DNA from: Catenovulum agarivorans DS-2
Lineage (GTDB): Bacteria > Pseudomonadota > Gammaproteobacteria > Enterobacterales > Alteromonadaceae
Reading direction: 5' to 3'
Length of the DNA stretch: 64,000 nt
NCBI RefSeq assembly: GCF_000568405.1
Contig: NZ_ARZY01000001.1
Location: 299,190 to 363,189 of the forward strand
This document shows, in pieces, positions 48,475 through 58,481 of this stretch; position 1 is the first letter of the stretch, and each line of letters starts with the position of its first letter. The position numbers were made by a program, and so were the translations under genes. The notes below the pieces were generated by a model, which was given only the letters and a program-made list of their open reading frames with translations, had not been told where the DNA came from and made no database searches.

Positions 48475-49649
48475 TCATACCCTTGCAGATTAAGCGAAGC
48501 CAATTCGGCTTCGCTTAATACCACCTTCAATCGTAAACATGCGGGTCCTCCGCCATTTGCCATACTTTCAGACAAGTCAACATAATAAACTCGTTCAATC
48601 GGATTATCTTCAGCTAGTATTTTGTTAAGAACATTTTGAACAGCAGGATCAGTTTTGCATTCACAAGGCGCTATTAACGCCATGTATTGGTTTTTTGCAC
48701 TGTTGACGGTCACCAACTGCGAGTTAAAAATATAACTGCTTACAGCTTGTTGTAGGGTTAAATCGTTTGAAGTTACTTCGATTGGGTAAAAACGTGAATT
48801 TGGATAGTTGCGCTGATACTGCGCTTGAATCTGTTTTATAACTTCGGTTGTATCGGTAAATGCAAGTTGGTGATAAAACAGTACATTTAAATTGGCGACA
48901 GCAATAACATCATTGTGAAAAACACCCGCGTTTATTGCTTTTGCCGATTGCTGAACAAACAAGGTGTTATCAGGTCTCAACATATGATTACGAGCAATAG
49001 TTTGACAGCTTTGTAGCGATTGCCGTGAAGGAAACTTAAGCTCAGGTTGTTTTTCAGCGAAAGCATCGTGACCGTAAACGAATATGTTTAGAGCAGAAGT
49101 GTCATAATTAGGGCATATTCTTAAATGGTTTGCCGATCCTTCATCATAAAACCATGAGTGGTTTGGTAAAGGTGGGTGATGTATAAAAAACTCAGAACAA
49201 AACACCTTTTTTAAATTCGCTTGGGTTTGTCGAGTTTCAATGGCTCGATGAAAAAAATGCGCTAAATTTGCCGGTGTAATATGCACTTTGCTATCTAAAC
49301 TGTCGCAGGAAGGGGTTATACTCGCGGCGTTTGCAGCCCACATGGCTGATGCTGATATCAGTGCAGACCTTAATTGAGAAGGGCAGACGTTAGGGCGGCT
49401 TAAATCTTGAATTGATAAACCTAAGTTTGCTAATAGCTCGGGATCGGGGCGTTGTAATAAAGGTAGCTTATATTGTTTAATGCCAAGAGACGTGATTAGT
49501 TCAACTTTAGCCTGCCATTGTTTTAGTGCTTTGTGGTAGTTGGCCGATAAGCCTTTATGTTGTGTCGATGCAATATTTCCTTCGGATAATCCGGCAAATT
49601 CATGGCTTGGTGCAATCTGTCCATCAAAATTAACTTCATAATATTTCAT
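48468..49649 (-). CDS. astB: N-succinylarginine dihydrolase AstB, shortened C-terminus
   Basis: Second enzyme of the arginine succinyltransferase pathway, releasing ammonia and CO2 from succinylarginine. 393 residues against about 445 usual. Family motifs: YYEVNFDGQIAPSHEFAGLS, AMWAANAASITPSCD, YDEGSANHLRI (catalytic Glu), GVFHNDVIAV (catalytic His) and SMANGGGPACLRL with nucleophile Cys371. The protein stops about 20 residues after this cysteine, so the last ~50 residues of the family are absent and no remnant fits downstream. No other ast gene is in the window. Catalysis may remain; alternatively it is a decaying gene. Confidence 0.85.
   Translation of the reverse strand: MKYYEVNFDGQIAPSHEFAGLSEGNIASTQHKGLSANYHKALKQWQAKVELITSLGIKQYKLPLLQRPDPELLANLGLSIQDLSRPNVCPSQLRSALISASAMWAANAASITPSCDSLDSKVHITPANLAHFFHRAIETRQTQANLKKVFCSEFFIHHPPLPNHSWFYDEGSANHLRICPNYDTSALNIFVYGHDAFAEKQPELKFPSRQSLQSCQTIARNHMLRPDNTLFVQQSAKAINAGVFHNDVIAVANLNVLFYHQLAFTDTTEVIKQIQAQYQRNYPNSRFYPIEVTSNDLTLQQAVSSYIFNSQLVTVNSAKNQYMALIAPCECKTDPAVQNVLNKILAEDNPIERVYYVDLSESMANGGGPACLRLKVVLSEAELASLNLQGYEV
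48489..48519. repeat. Perfect 13-bp inverted repeat inside the astB 3' end
   Basis: ATTAAGCGAAGCC (48489-48501) and GGCTTCGCTTAAT (48507-48519) with loop AATTC, inside the last coding codons of the shortened astB. Stable stem, but no T-tract on either side. It may end transcription or protect the mRNA end. Confidence 0.75.
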
Positions 49650-49795
49650 AGCTGCACCTTTTAAAATACAAAATAGCCACTATAGTTCGCATTATAGTTG
49701 AAAAAGCGAGCAATTAAGCGCTGATATAAAAAATGTTAAGGAAATAGCTTGCTACTGAGCTAATTTGTCGATATATCTTTAAAAAGAAGCGTGCG

Positions 49796-49809
49796 ACGAC
49801 AATTGTCGT
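49796..49809. promoter_or_regulatory. 14-bp perfect palindrome upstream of topA
   Basis: ACGACAATTGTCGT is a perfect palindrome 34 bp before the topA ATG and on the far side of the divergent astB promoter. Size and position fit a repressor site; the binding protein is unknown. Confidence 0.5.
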
Positions 49810-49842
49810 ACAAGATTAAATTTAAATAGTATTTGATATCTA

Positions 49843-52482
49843 ATGGGAAAGTCACTCGTAATAGTCGAATCGCCAGCAAAGGCAAAAACGATAAACAAAT
49901 ATCTTGGTAAGGACTATGTCGTCAAGTCGAGCGTAGGCCATATTCGAGATCTACCAACGTCTTCAAAAGGGAAAACGAGCCCAGCTGTCAGCACTAAGGG
50001 AATGTCACCAGAAGAAAAGGCAGCGCATAAAAAGAAAAAAGAAAAAGCTGCATTAGTTGCCCGTATGGGGGTGAACCCAGAGGATAATTGGCATGCTGAA
50101 TATGAAATATTGCCCGGCAAAGAAAAAGTCGTTTCTGAACTACAAAAACTTGCTGAAAACGCTGAAACTGTTTATCTCGCAACCGATTTGGATAGAGAAG
50201 GGGAAGCAATTGCTTGGCATTTACGCGAAGTGATTGGTGGTGAAGATACTAAATATAAGCGTGTGGTTTTTAACGAAATTACTAAAAACGCGATAAAAAA
50301 TGCATTCTCAGAACCAGATGAATTAAACGTTGACAGGGTAAATGCTCAGCAGGCTCGACGATTTTTAGACCGAGTGGTTGGCTTTATGGTGTCGCCACTA
50401 CTATGGAAAAAAGTCGCGCGTGGTTTATCTGCCGGCCGAGTCCAATCAGTTGCAGTGCGTTTAGTTGTTGAACGTGAACATCAAATTAAGGCTTTTGTCC
50501 CTGAAGAATATTGGGAGGTTAATGCCGATACTCGTACAGCTGCAAATGCCAACCTTAATTTAGAAGTTGCGAAATATCAAAACAAGAATTTCAGGCCAAC
50601 CAGTAAAGCGGAAACCGATAGCGCTTTAGCTATTTTGCAGTCAACCGCTTTTAAAGTGGCTGACTGTGAAACAAGGCCAACTTCGAGTAAAGCAGGCGCG
50701 CCTTTTATTACCTCGACCTTGCAACAAGCTGCAAGTACTCGTTTAGGGTTTGGCGTTAAAAAAACCATGATGCTGGCACAGCGTTTATACGAAGCTGGCC
50801 ACATAACCTATATGCGTACTGACTCAACTAATTTAAGTACAGAGGCTGTATCGGCTTGTCGAGATTTCATTCAACAAGAATATGGCAATAACTATTTGCC
50901 AGACAATCCGGTTGTTTACGGTAATAAAGATAATGCACAAGAGGCGCATGAAGCCATTCGCCCATCGCAAGTAGGTGTATTGTCTGAGCATTTAGGCAAA
51001 GATATTGACCCTGATGCAAAACGTTTGTATGAGTTAATTTGGCGACAATTTGTAGCTTGTCAAATGACACCTGCAAAATACAAAGCCAGCACGATAAGCG
51101 TAAAAGCTGACGAATTTGAATTAAAAGCGAAAGGTCGTGTACTCGTATTTGATGGTTGGACAAGAGTTCAACCTCCTGTGGGTAAAAAAGGTAAAGAAGA
51201 TCAATTATTACCAGATGTTAAGGTTGGTGAAACGCTTGAACTGGTTAAATTAGATCCTAAACAAAATTTTACTAAGCCACCAGCACGTTTCAGCGAAGCA
51301 GCTTTGGTTAAAGAGCTGGAAAAACGGGGGATTGGTCGTCCTTCTACTTATGCATCTATTATCAGTACCATTCAAGACCGTGGTTACGTACGTTTAGAAA
51401 ATAAACGATTTTATGCGGAGAAAATGGGCGAAATTGTCACAGACAGATTGTTAAGTAATTTTACCGACTTAATGAGTTACGACTTTACCGCCAATATGGA
51501 AACGCATTTAGATGATATTGCGGAAGGTGAGTTAGAATGGCATAAAGTTTTAGATAATTTTTATGCTGATTTTAAAAGCAAACTAGAATTGGCCGAAGAA
51601 GATCCTGAAAAAGGTGGCATGAAGCCAAACCAGCCCATACCCGTTGCTATTGATTGTCCAGAGTGTGGCCGAGCAATGACAATTAGAACGGCTTCTACTG
51701 GGGTATTTCTGGGCTGTTCAGGTTATGCGTTGCCACCAAAAGAAAGATGTACCAAAACGATCAATTTAACCTCTGGAGAAGAAGCGGTTGACGCTAACGA
51801 CGAAGAGGCTGAAACCCAAGCGTTAAGAGCTAAAAAACGTTGTAGCAAATGTGGCACAGCGATGGATAGCTATTTAATTGATACTGAAAGAAAATTACAT
51901 GTTTGTGGTAACAATCCAAGTTGTGATGGCTACGAGATTGAGAAAGGTCAGTTTAAAATTAAGGGGTATGACGGTCCAGTTATCGAGTGTGATAAATGTG
52001 GTGCGGAAATGCAGCTTAAAAATGGCCGATTTGGTAAGTATTTTGGTTGTACCAATGAAGAATGCAAAAACACTCGTAAGTTATTGAGAAATGGACAACC
52101 TGCGCCACCAAAAGAAGATCCAATTCCATTACCAGAAATGCCATGTGAAAAGTCAGATGCCTATTTCGTATTGCGTGATGGTGCTGCTGGTATCTTTTTA
52201 GCTGCGCATAACTTCCCTAAATCTCGAGAAACTCGTGCACCGAAAGTTTCTGAGCTAGTGCGTTTTAAAGACCGACTGCATGATAAGTTTAAATACTTAG
52301 CTGAAGGGCCAGAAACGGACAGTGATGGTAATCCAGTTGTTGTTAAATTTAGCCGTAAAACGAAAGAGCAATACTTAGCTTCGGAAAAAGACGGTAAAGC
52401 AACAGGTTGGGTAGCTAAATACATCAATAACAAATGGGTTATTGAAGAAAAGAAATCAAAAGCAAAGAAAGCTAAAACGTAA
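49843..52482 (+). CDS. topA: DNA topoisomerase I
   Basis: 879-residue type IA topoisomerase that relaxes negative supercoils. TOPRIM motifs: [13 protein letters not shown] and [14 protein letters not shown]; the active tyrosine is Tyr323 in [12 protein letters not shown]. The C-terminal part carries three zinc-ribbon Cys4 modules (starting [24 protein letters not shown]) and a basic tail. Length and layout match E. coli TopA. Terminator at 52517. Confidence 0.98.
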   Translation: MGKSLVIVESPAKAKTINKYLGKDYVVKSSVGHIRDLPTSSKGKTSPAVSTKGMSPEEKAAHKKKKEKAALVARMGVNPEDNWHAEYEILPGKEKVVSELQKLAENAETVYLATDLDREGEAIAWHLREVIGGEDTKYKRVVFNEITKNAIKNAFSEPDELNVDRVNAQQARRFLDRVVGFMVSPLLWKKVARGLSAGRVQSVAVRLVVEREHQIKAFVPEEYWEVNADTRTAANANLNLEVAKYQNKNFRPTSKAETDSALAILQSTAFKVADCETRPTSSKAGAPFITSTLQQAASTRLGFGVKKTMMLAQRLYEAGHITYMRTDSTNLSTEAVSACRDFIQQEYGNNYLPDNPVVYGNKDNAQEAHEAIRPSQVGVLSEHLGKDIDPDAKRLYELIWRQFVACQMTPAKYKASTISVKADEFELKAKGRVLVFDGWTRVQPPVGKKGKEDQLLPDVKVGETLELVKLDPKQNFTKPPARFSEAALVKELEKRGIGRPSTYASIISTIQDRGYVRLENKRFYAEKMGEIVTDRLLSNFTDLMSYDFTANMETHLDDIAEGELEWHKVLDNFYADFKSKLELAEEDPEKGGMKPNQPIPVAIDCPECGRAMTIRTASTGVFLGCSGYALPPKERCTKTINLTSGEEAVDANDEEAETQALRAKKRCSKCGTAMDSYLIDTERKLHVCGNNPSCDGYEIEKGQFKIKGYDGPVIECDKCGAEMQLKNGRFGKYFGCTNEECKNTRKLLRNGQPAPPKEDPIPLPEMPCEKSDAYFVLRDGAAGIFLAAHNFPKSRETRAPKVSELVRFKDRLHDKFKYLAEGPETDSDGNPVVVKFSRKTKEQYLASEKDGKATGWVAKYINNKWVIEEKKSKAKKAKT

Positions 52483-52516
52483 TTTGATTTAGATTATTTT
52501 GATTTTTAGATAAAGA

Positions 52517-52540
52517 TAAGGCCAGCATTTGCTGGCCTTA
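52517..52540. terminator. Terminator after topA
   Basis: TAAGGCCAGC (52517-52526) and GCTGGCCTTA (52531-52540) with loop ATTT; GC-rich 10-bp stem 34 bp after the topA stop, followed by CTTATT. Confidence 0.8.
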
Positions 52541-52672
52541 CTTATTATAGAATGCCTTACCACATAAAGTATTTTATTCTTTTAGCCACATTCTCGCTTG
52601 GTGTGCTGGTAAATGAAACTTATGCCAACTGCTCGAGATATTTGCGAAGGGCTGGGCGGCCGGAATGATTAG

Positions 52673-53377
52673 CTAAAAGTTTTCTTCTACTTGAGGTCTT
52701 AAGACTAAATCGTGTATGTGGGTATTAGCGTCAGTATCTAAGCTATGCAAAATCGCTTTAGCAACAGCTGCTGCCGTTAAGTACTCAGGTCTTTCTGCGG
52801 CCCTAAATTCTGTGTCAACTCCACCAGGGTAAACGGATAACATTTTGATATTGTCTGCCTTGAGTTCTTTACGCATAACTTTTACGTAATGATCTAAAGC
52901 GGCTTTTGAAGCTGTGTATGCTGCAATACCTGGGTTGGAAAATAAGCACACAGTTGATAATACATTGACGATAGTTGCACAGCCATTTTGTTTAGCTGCA
53001 TGTTTTAATGAGGGAAGGCACAGTTGCATTATTTGCACGGGTGAATAAAAGTTTATTTTCATCATCCATTCTAATTCAGCAATTGATATTTCTTCGCCTT
53101 TGCCTCGAGCAGTGTTAATGCCTGCACAATTTATTACTATGTCAAAATCGCCTAGTTGCTCTTTAGCACTATTGGTAAAATCGACTAATGCTGCTTGGTC
53201 AGTCACACACAAACTACGACTAAAATTTTCAGTGTTAATAGCTAAGCTGTCTTGTGTGCGTTGCAACTTGTCTGGATTTCGGCCAGTTAAACTAAGTTTG
53301 TAACCCAGTTTACTGGCTTGAATGGCTATTTCGCGGCCGATTCCTGAAGATGCGCCGGTAATTAAAATATGCTTCAT
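52673..53377 (-). CDS. Short-chain dehydrogenase/reductase
   Basis: 234 residues with a classical SDR fold. Cofactor motif TGASSGIGREIA, NCAGINTARG, and catalytic Ser (VLSTVCLF) with Tyr-Lys in YTASKAALDH. The Arg in SLTGRNPDK after strand 2 suggests NADP preference. Substrate unknown. It is 14 bp after the exported hydratase-like gene and probably cotranscribed. Confidence 0.9.
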   Translation of the reverse strand: MKHILITGASSGIGREIAIQASKLGYKLSLTGRNPDKLQRTQDSLAINTENFSRSLCVTDQAALVDFTNSAKEQLGDFDIVINCAGINTARGKGEEISIAELEWMMKINFYSPVQIMQLCLPSLKHAAKQNGCATIVNVLSTVCLFSNPGIAAYTASKAALDHYVKVMRKELKADNIKMLSVYPGGVDTEFRAAERPEYLTAAAVAKAILHSLDTDANTHIHDLVLRPQVEENF

Positions 53378-53391
53378 GTTAGTCCTAGTTG

Positions 53392-54333
53392 TTATTTTGT
53401 TTCAGGCTTTGTATTTGCTACAAAACTCATGGTTACTTGTGGTTGTTCTAGCCAATTTACAAATTGGTAACGAATCTGCTTATTGGCGTTTTCGACTGGA
53501 CGAAGTTTCCCCAGGCTGCCTAAGCTAATTCTATCTCCTGCTTTTAAAGAGAGACCTTGTTGATTAAATTTTTCAATTAACCAAGCTAGCGCATTTAGTG
53601 GATGGCGCATTATAGATTCGGTATCTGCCGTTTGAATAAGCTCGTTGTTTTCATCTGTGACTAAAATGCGAGTATTACCAAGTTTACGAGCAAAATCACT
53701 GCTTGGCTCAACAGTTATTTGCTCACCTAATACAAAGTTGACCGACATTATATTATGCGCGATTAGTTGGTTTGCAGATATTTGTTCACGGATCTTTTTG
53801 TTTTGCATATTAAAAGGTAGCGTAACCAATTCAAACGCCGGGTACAGGTAACGGATATGTTCGAGCATCTGCAAATGGGTTTTGGCCCGCATTATCTGTG
53901 CAGATTTTATCTCTACTACCAAATCAGCTTCATACATTGGGTTGACAGCGAAGTTTGTCGCAATCTTACTGCCAGACGGTAAAAACTGCTGGGCAAATAT
54001 AACGGCATGTGCGGGCTCACTCGTTGCAAACATCTTTTGAACTTTTTCGTGAGTGAAAGCTATTTTGTATCCAGCTGGTTGCAGCCCTGGCTGCTGATTT
54101 ATTAAAGCTTGAATAAAGCTGCTTTGTAGGCAATAGGCTTGATCATGGCGACTAATTTCAAGCGGCTTAATTAGTTGGTGCGGTAATGTATGAGCGGCTT
54201 GTTGAATGTGCAGTGATTCTTGTTCGGTAAATTGACAATTTTTATTGTCAGCCGCCATTGCACTACTAAGATTGAAAACTAAAAAGCTTGATAGCAATGT
54301 ACAATAGAATTTGATTTGGCGCATAATAAACAT
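53392..54333 (-). CDS. Exported protein of the FAH/2-keto-4-pentenoate hydratase fold
   Basis: 313 residues. Hydrophobic export signal at ~6-28 (ending SSAMAA). The mature part carries the hydratase/FAH pattern: GYKIAFTHEKV, MYEADLVVEIKSA (acidic metal ligands), AFELVTLPF (third ligand), and HPLNALAWLIEKFNQQGLSL followed by AGDRISLGSLGKLRPV. Known family members are cytoplasmic enzymes of aromatic degradation; an exported version is unusual. The ATG at 54333 or 54324 may be the start. Reaction unknown; the adjacent SDR is the only candidate partner. Confidence 0.78.
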   Translation of the reverse strand: MFIMRQIKFYCTLLSSFLVFNLSSAMAADNKNCQFTEQESLHIQQAAHTLPHQLIKPLEISRHDQAYCLQSSFIQALINQQPGLQPAGYKIAFTHEKVQKMFATSEPAHAVIFAQQFLPSGSKIATNFAVNPMYEADLVVEIKSAQIMRAKTHLQMLEHIRYLYPAFELVTLPFNMQNKKIREQISANQLIAHNIMSVNFVLGEQITVEPSSDFARKLGNTRILVTDENNELIQTADTESIMRHPLNALAWLIEKFNQQGLSLKAGDRISLGSLGKLRPVENANKQIRYQFVNWLEQPQVTMSFVANTKPETK

Positions 54334-54413
54334 GACTAAATACAGCTAGATATATGGAAAGATGATACCATTATATTTAACCAAATTATCAACCTGTTAA
54401 ATTAAAAACCGCA

Positions 54414-55187
54414 ATGTCTTTCATTAAAAAAACCTCTATTACACTGTGGCTGATGTATTGGGTGGTCATCAACTCGGTATTTGCTAACAATATGCCCCAT
54501 CACCAAGTGAAAGTTGCGGTTGCGTCTAATTTTATCCATACATTTGAAGCATTAAAACGTCGCTATTTAGAAATTACACCTAATGCTGTGTTAACCGCAT
54601 CATTTGCATCGTCTGGCAAATTATATGCGCAAATTAAACATGGCGCTCCGTTTGACATCCTATTGTCGGCTGATAGAGATAAAATTAGCCAACTGATTAG
54701 TGCTGGTTTAGCTGAAAAACAAAACGCTGCGATTTACGCCGTGGGGCAATTAGCTCTAGCTTCATCTGCCAAATTGCAATCCCCACAAGCCGCTTTGCTC
54801 CAGCAGGAGTATCAGTTTATTGCGCTGGCGAATGATAAGTTAGCACCATATGGATTGGCCGCAGAGCAAACTTTGGCAAATTTAAAGGTTGAAGTACCAG
54901 CCAATAAAAAAATACAAGGAGAAAATATTTCTCAAACACTGCAATTTTTCCTCAGTGGGCATGCTGATTTAGCTTTTGTTGCTATGTCACAATTAACACA
55001 AGTTGATGTTAAGAACTATTGGTTGATTCCGAGCAACTTACACCAACCGATTTATCAAGAAGCCGTTGTGTTGAATCGTTCGCTTAACCGTCCAGCCGTT
55101 CTATCATTTTTTGAGTTTCTGACAAGTTTACAGGCACAATGTTTAATTCAAAATCATGGGTATAAGAGTTTAGTATGTTCGGATTAA
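54414..55187 (+). CDS. modA: Molybdate ABC transporter, substrate-binding protein ModA
   Basis: 257 residues with a signal peptide (~1-24). VAVASNFIHTFEALKRRY, FASSGKLYAQIKHGAPFDILLSAD and the C-terminal NRPAVLSFFEFL segment are ModA-like. It captures molybdate or tungstate in the periplasm. It overlaps modB by 13 bp in a modABC operon. Confidence 0.95.
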   Translation: MSFIKKTSITLWLMYWVVINSVFANNMPHHQVKVAVASNFIHTFEALKRRYLEITPNAVLTASFASSGKLYAQIKHGAPFDILLSADRDKISQLISAGLAEKQNAAIYAVGQLALASSAKLQSPQAALLQQEYQFIALANDKLAPYGLAAEQTLANLKVEVPANKKIQGENISQTLQFFLSGHADLAFVAMSQLTQVDVKNYWLIPSNLHQPIYQEAVVLNRSLNRPAVLSFFEFLTSLQAQCLIQNHGYKSLVCSD

Positions 55188-55864
55188 CGCCTGATGAGAT
55201 AACCGCATTGTGGCTCACCTTCAAACTGGCAGGCACAGTGACTATTGTGCTTTTGTTTATCAGTACCCCATTGGCTTGGTGGTTAGCAAGAAGCCGAAGT
55301 TCAATGGTTGCATTTGTGTCTGCATTGGTTGCTTTGCCAATTGTATTGCCGCCCAGTGTACTTGGATTCTATTTTCTAATTGCGTTTTCACCACAAGGAG
55401 TGATTGGCCAACTCAGTCAAAGTTTAGGTATGTCGGGATTAGCTTTTAGTTTTTCTGGGCTGGTAATTGCCTCAGTCATTTATTCTCTACCTTTTGTAGT
55501 GCAGCCTATTCAAAATGCATTTGTTGCAATGGAGCAAAGTTCATTAGAAGCGGCAGCTACTTTAGGTGCAAACCCGTTGGCGTGCTTTTTTCAAATAGCG
55601 CTGCCAAATGCTAAAGTAGGCTTGTTAACAGGTGCTATTTTAGGCTTTGCTCATACGGTCGGTGAATTTGGCGTGATTTTAATGATTGGTGGTAACATCC
55701 CAGGAGAAACCCAAGTCGTGTCAGTCAAAATATACGAATACGTTGAATCGCTTAACTATACCCAAGCGCACAGGTTGTCAGCGATTCTATTAGTATTTTC
55801 GTTCATTGTATTATTTTGGGTATATTTAAAACAAAAACAGGCGGGACTCAGTGGCCGAGTTTAA
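55175..55864 (+). CDS. modB: Molybdate ABC transporter, permease ModB
   Basis: 229 residues, about five to six transmembrane helices. The permease EAA loop reads LEAAATLGANPLACFFQIALPNAK, and GFAHTVGEFGVILMIGGNIPGET is the ModB/CysT signature. Overlaps modA by 13 bp and modC by 14 bp. Confidence 0.96.
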   Translation: MFGLTPDEITALWLTFKLAGTVTIVLLFISTPLAWWLARSRSSMVAFVSALVALPIVLPPSVLGFYFLIAFSPQGVIGQLSQSLGMSGLAFSFSGLVIASVIYSLPFVVQPIQNAFVAMEQSSLEAAATLGANPLACFFQIALPNAKVGLLTGAILGFAHTVGEFGVILMIGGNIPGETQVVSVKIYEYVESLNYTQAHRLSAILLVFSFIVLFWVYLKQKQAGLSGRV

Positions 55865-56960
55865 CGATAGTTATTTTAGTTTTAGTGGACGTTTGAATCA
55901 GTTTGAGTTTTCAATGTCTGCAAGTTTACCTAGACAAGGGTTAACCGCTATTTGGGGACCATCTGGATGTGGTAAATCGACCTTATTGCGCTGTATTGCA
56001 GGCTTGCAACCACAAGTTACAGGTCGCTTAACTATTATGGGGCGTAATTTTCAAACACAAAATTCTTTTATACCAGTGCATAAACGCGATATTGGTTACG
56101 TGTTTCAAAACGGCGCTTTATTTGAGCATTTAAATGTTCATGAAAATTTGCTTTTTGGTTTACGTAAAAAAAACAATCGGGCAGGTAACCAAGCGGTAAA
56201 GTTTCATTATGACGAGTTAGTAGAGCTGATGGGCTTAGCCCCCTTAGTTAATCGTCGCACTAATAAATTGTCTGGCGGCGAACGTCAGCGTGTTGCTATA
56301 GCAAGAGCATTGTTATCTCAGCCTCATCTCTTGTTGATGGATGAACCACTCGCAGCGCTTGACCAACACAATAAAAATAACTTACTCAATCTCATTGAAA
56401 AAATTAAAGAAACGCTGAGCATTCCAATCATCTATGTGAGTCATGATATTGCCGAAATTTGCCGCTTAGCTGATCACATTCTGGTTATCGACCAAGGGCA
56501 AGTGATTGATCAAGGTACAATTAATCAGGTTTTTGCAAAATCGAGTAAATTGCCTTGGTTGCAAGAGCAAATTGGTGTGGTTTTAGATGGCGTCATTACT
56601 ACAGAGCTTCCTGAAGAAAACTTAGTCAAAATCAATGTTGCAGCCAACGCATTTTTGTTACCTGCAACAAATTTATCGAAGAATCAAAAAAATGTTCGGC
56701 TTAGAATCTTAGCTAAGGATGTCAGCTTGTCTTTGTCGGCCGACAATCAATCGAGCATTGTTAATCGAATGCCAATGCAAATATCGGATATTGAACAATC
56801 AGCAGGTGAGAGCATAGTTCACGTGCATTTAGTATCAACAGCGCAAGGCGCTGAATTTAAACTTGTGGCTAGTGTAACGCGCTACTCTTGGAATAGATTA
56901 GCATTGGCAATTGGCTGTAAAGTGTTTGCTCAAGTCAAAGCGGTTTCAATTATCAGCTAG
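55851..56960 (+). CDS. modC: Molybdate ABC transporter, ATPase ModC
   Basis: 369 residues. Walker A GPSGCGKST, Q-loop VFQNGALF, signature LSGGERQR, Walker B LLLMDEPLAALD and H-loop YVSHDIAE. The C-terminal ~120 residues form the MOP/TOBE regulatory domain. The start is GTG at 55851, inside modB. No modE gene or clear ModE box is visible here. Confidence 0.96.
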   Translation: MAEFNDSYFSFSGRLNQFEFSMSASLPRQGLTAIWGPSGCGKSTLLRCIAGLQPQVTGRLTIMGRNFQTQNSFIPVHKRDIGYVFQNGALFEHLNVHENLLFGLRKKNNRAGNQAVKFHYDELVELMGLAPLVNRRTNKLSGGERQRVAIARALLSQPHLLLMDEPLAALDQHNKNNLLNLIEKIKETLSIPIIYVSHDIAEICRLADHILVIDQGQVIDQGTINQVFAKSSKLPWLQEQIGVVLDGVITTELPEENLVKINVAANAFLLPATNLSKNQKNVRLRILAKDVSLSLSADNQSSIVNRMPMQISDIEQSAGESIVHVHLVSTAQGAEFKLVASVTRYSWNRLALAIGCKVFAQVKAVSIIS

Positions 56961-57021
56961 CTGTACGTTAATGTATACTAGCACCAAGCCAACATAGAGT
57001 TTACACAAGAATAATTTTCAT

Positions 57022-57609
57022 ATGCCACGCAAAAACAATGACGAACAATATTTGCAAATTATCGAAGCGGCTATTTTTGCTTATGGCAAACCAATGCCAT
57101 TAAAAGTTTTGGCTGACACGGTTTTATCTGAATTCAAGCTTTCGCAGCGTAAAATTACAACATTAATTAAAACTCTTTCCGATAGGTACCAAGGACATGG
57201 TATTGAGTTGGTGAAAGTAGCTGCAGGTTATCGTTTCCAAACAAAATCAACTTTAAGTCCTTGGATCAGTTTGTTGTGGCAAGAAAAAGCGCCGAGATAC
57301 TCTCGAGCCATGTTGGAAACATTGGCGTTAATCGCTTACCGACAGCCGATAACCCGTGGTGAGATAGAGCAAGTTAGAGGCGTTGCAGTGTCCAGTAATA
57401 TCATCAGGGCATTACAAGAACGAGGTTGGGTAAAGGTGATTGGTCATAAAGAAGTTGCAGGAAGACCAGCTTTATTTGCAACAACCCCATCGTTTTTAGA
57501 CTATTTTGGTTTACAATGTTTAGAAGACTTACCTCAAGTTACACAAGCTTTGGTCAATGAGACTAAAGATGCCGATAAATTGTCAGATTCGGGAGAATCA
57601 GATGTCTGA
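57022..57609 (+). CDS. scpB: Segregation and condensation protein ScpB
   Basis: 195 residues with two winged-helix domains. [20 protein letters not shown] and [23 protein letters not shown] are family segments. It joins ScpA and SMC in the condensin-like complex. scpA, usually directly upstream, is not here; modC precedes it. It overlaps rluB by 8 bp. Confidence 0.95.
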   Translation: MPRKNNDEQYLQIIEAAIFAYGKPMPLKVLADTVLSEFKLSQRKITTLIKTLSDRYQGHGIELVKVAAGYRFQTKSTLSPWISLLWQEKAPRYSRAMLETLALIAYRQPITRGEIEQVRGVAVSSNIIRALQERGWVKVIGHKEVAGRPALFATTPSFLDYFGLQCLEDLPQVTQALVNETKDADKLSDSGESDV

Positions 57610-58480
57610 GAAAATTCAAAAAATCTTAGCGAGAGCAGGTAAAGGCTCTCGTCGTGAAATGGAAAGAGCCATTAGTGATGGTCGTGTTAGTTTAAACGGC
57701 AAAATTGCTGCTTTAGGAGAACGTGCAACCGAGACAGATGAAATACGTCTGGATGGTCATATTGTTAAATTTAAATCAGAAGACGACGTACCGTGTCGGG
57801 TATTGATATATAACAAAGCGCTGGGTGAAGTTTGTACACGGAACGACCCTGAACAACGCAAAACGGTATTTGATCGACTACCTGTGCTTAAACAGGGGCG
57901 GTGGGTTGCAGTAGGCCGCTTGGATATTAACACCACAGGTTTGTTAATTTTTACCACTGATGGTGAATTGGCTAACCGATTGATGCATCCATCCAATGAA
58001 GTTGAGCGAGAATACGCGGTACGTGTATTTGGTGAGGTGACAGAGCAAACTATTCAAAACCTTCGCCAAGGTGTACAACTAGAAGATGGCCCTGCAAAGT
58101 TTAATAAAGTCGTTTTTGCTGGTGGTGAAGGGATTAATCGATGGTTTCATGTCACGCTATCAGAGGGACGAAACCGAGAGGTCAGAAGGATTTGGGAAAC
58201 CCAGGAAGTTCAAGTTAGTCGCTTGTCTAGAATTCGTTATGGCGATATTACATTGCCTCGCACGCTGCCAATGGGTGGATGGGCTGAACTAGAAGTTAAA
58301 GAAGTCAATTACTTACGCAAATTGGTGGATATGCGACCAATTGAAATGCGTAAAGAAATTAGTCGCAACAATAAAATTAAAAACCTTAAAGCCAATCGCA
58401 TACGCAAAGCGATTCGAAAATCAGAATTAAGAGAGCAGGGTGATGCGCCTGCTGATAAACGACGAAAAAAAGGTAGATAG
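57602..58480 (+). CDS. rluB: 23S rRNA pseudouridine(2605) synthase RluB
   Basis: 292 residues from the ATG at 57602 ([20 protein letters not shown], the S4 domain). Catalytic Asp is in [20 protein letters not shown]. Makes pseudouridine 2605 in 23S rRNA. Lys/Arg-rich C-terminal tail ([16 protein letters not shown]). The scpB-rluB linkage is conserved in gammaproteobacteria. Confidence 0.95.
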   Translation: MSEKIQKILARAGKGSRREMERAISDGRVSLNGKIAALGERATETDEIRLDGHIVKFKSEDDVPCRVLIYNKALGEVCTRNDPEQRKTVFDRLPVLKQGRWVAVGRLDINTTGLLIFTTDGELANRLMHPSNEVEREYAVRVFGEVTEQTIQNLRQGVQLEDGPAKFNKVVFAGGEGINRWFHVTLSEGRNREVRRIWETQEVQVSRLSRIRYGDITLPRTLPMGGWAELEVKEVNYLRKLVDMRPIEMRKEISRNNKIKNLKANRIRKAIRKSELREQGDAPADKRRKKGR

Positions 58481-58481
58481 T

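Noticed and set aside
54334..54413. ModE operator upstream of modA
   Set aside because: The ATGG/CCAT pair near 54355-54372 does not resemble the ModE consensus and is too short.
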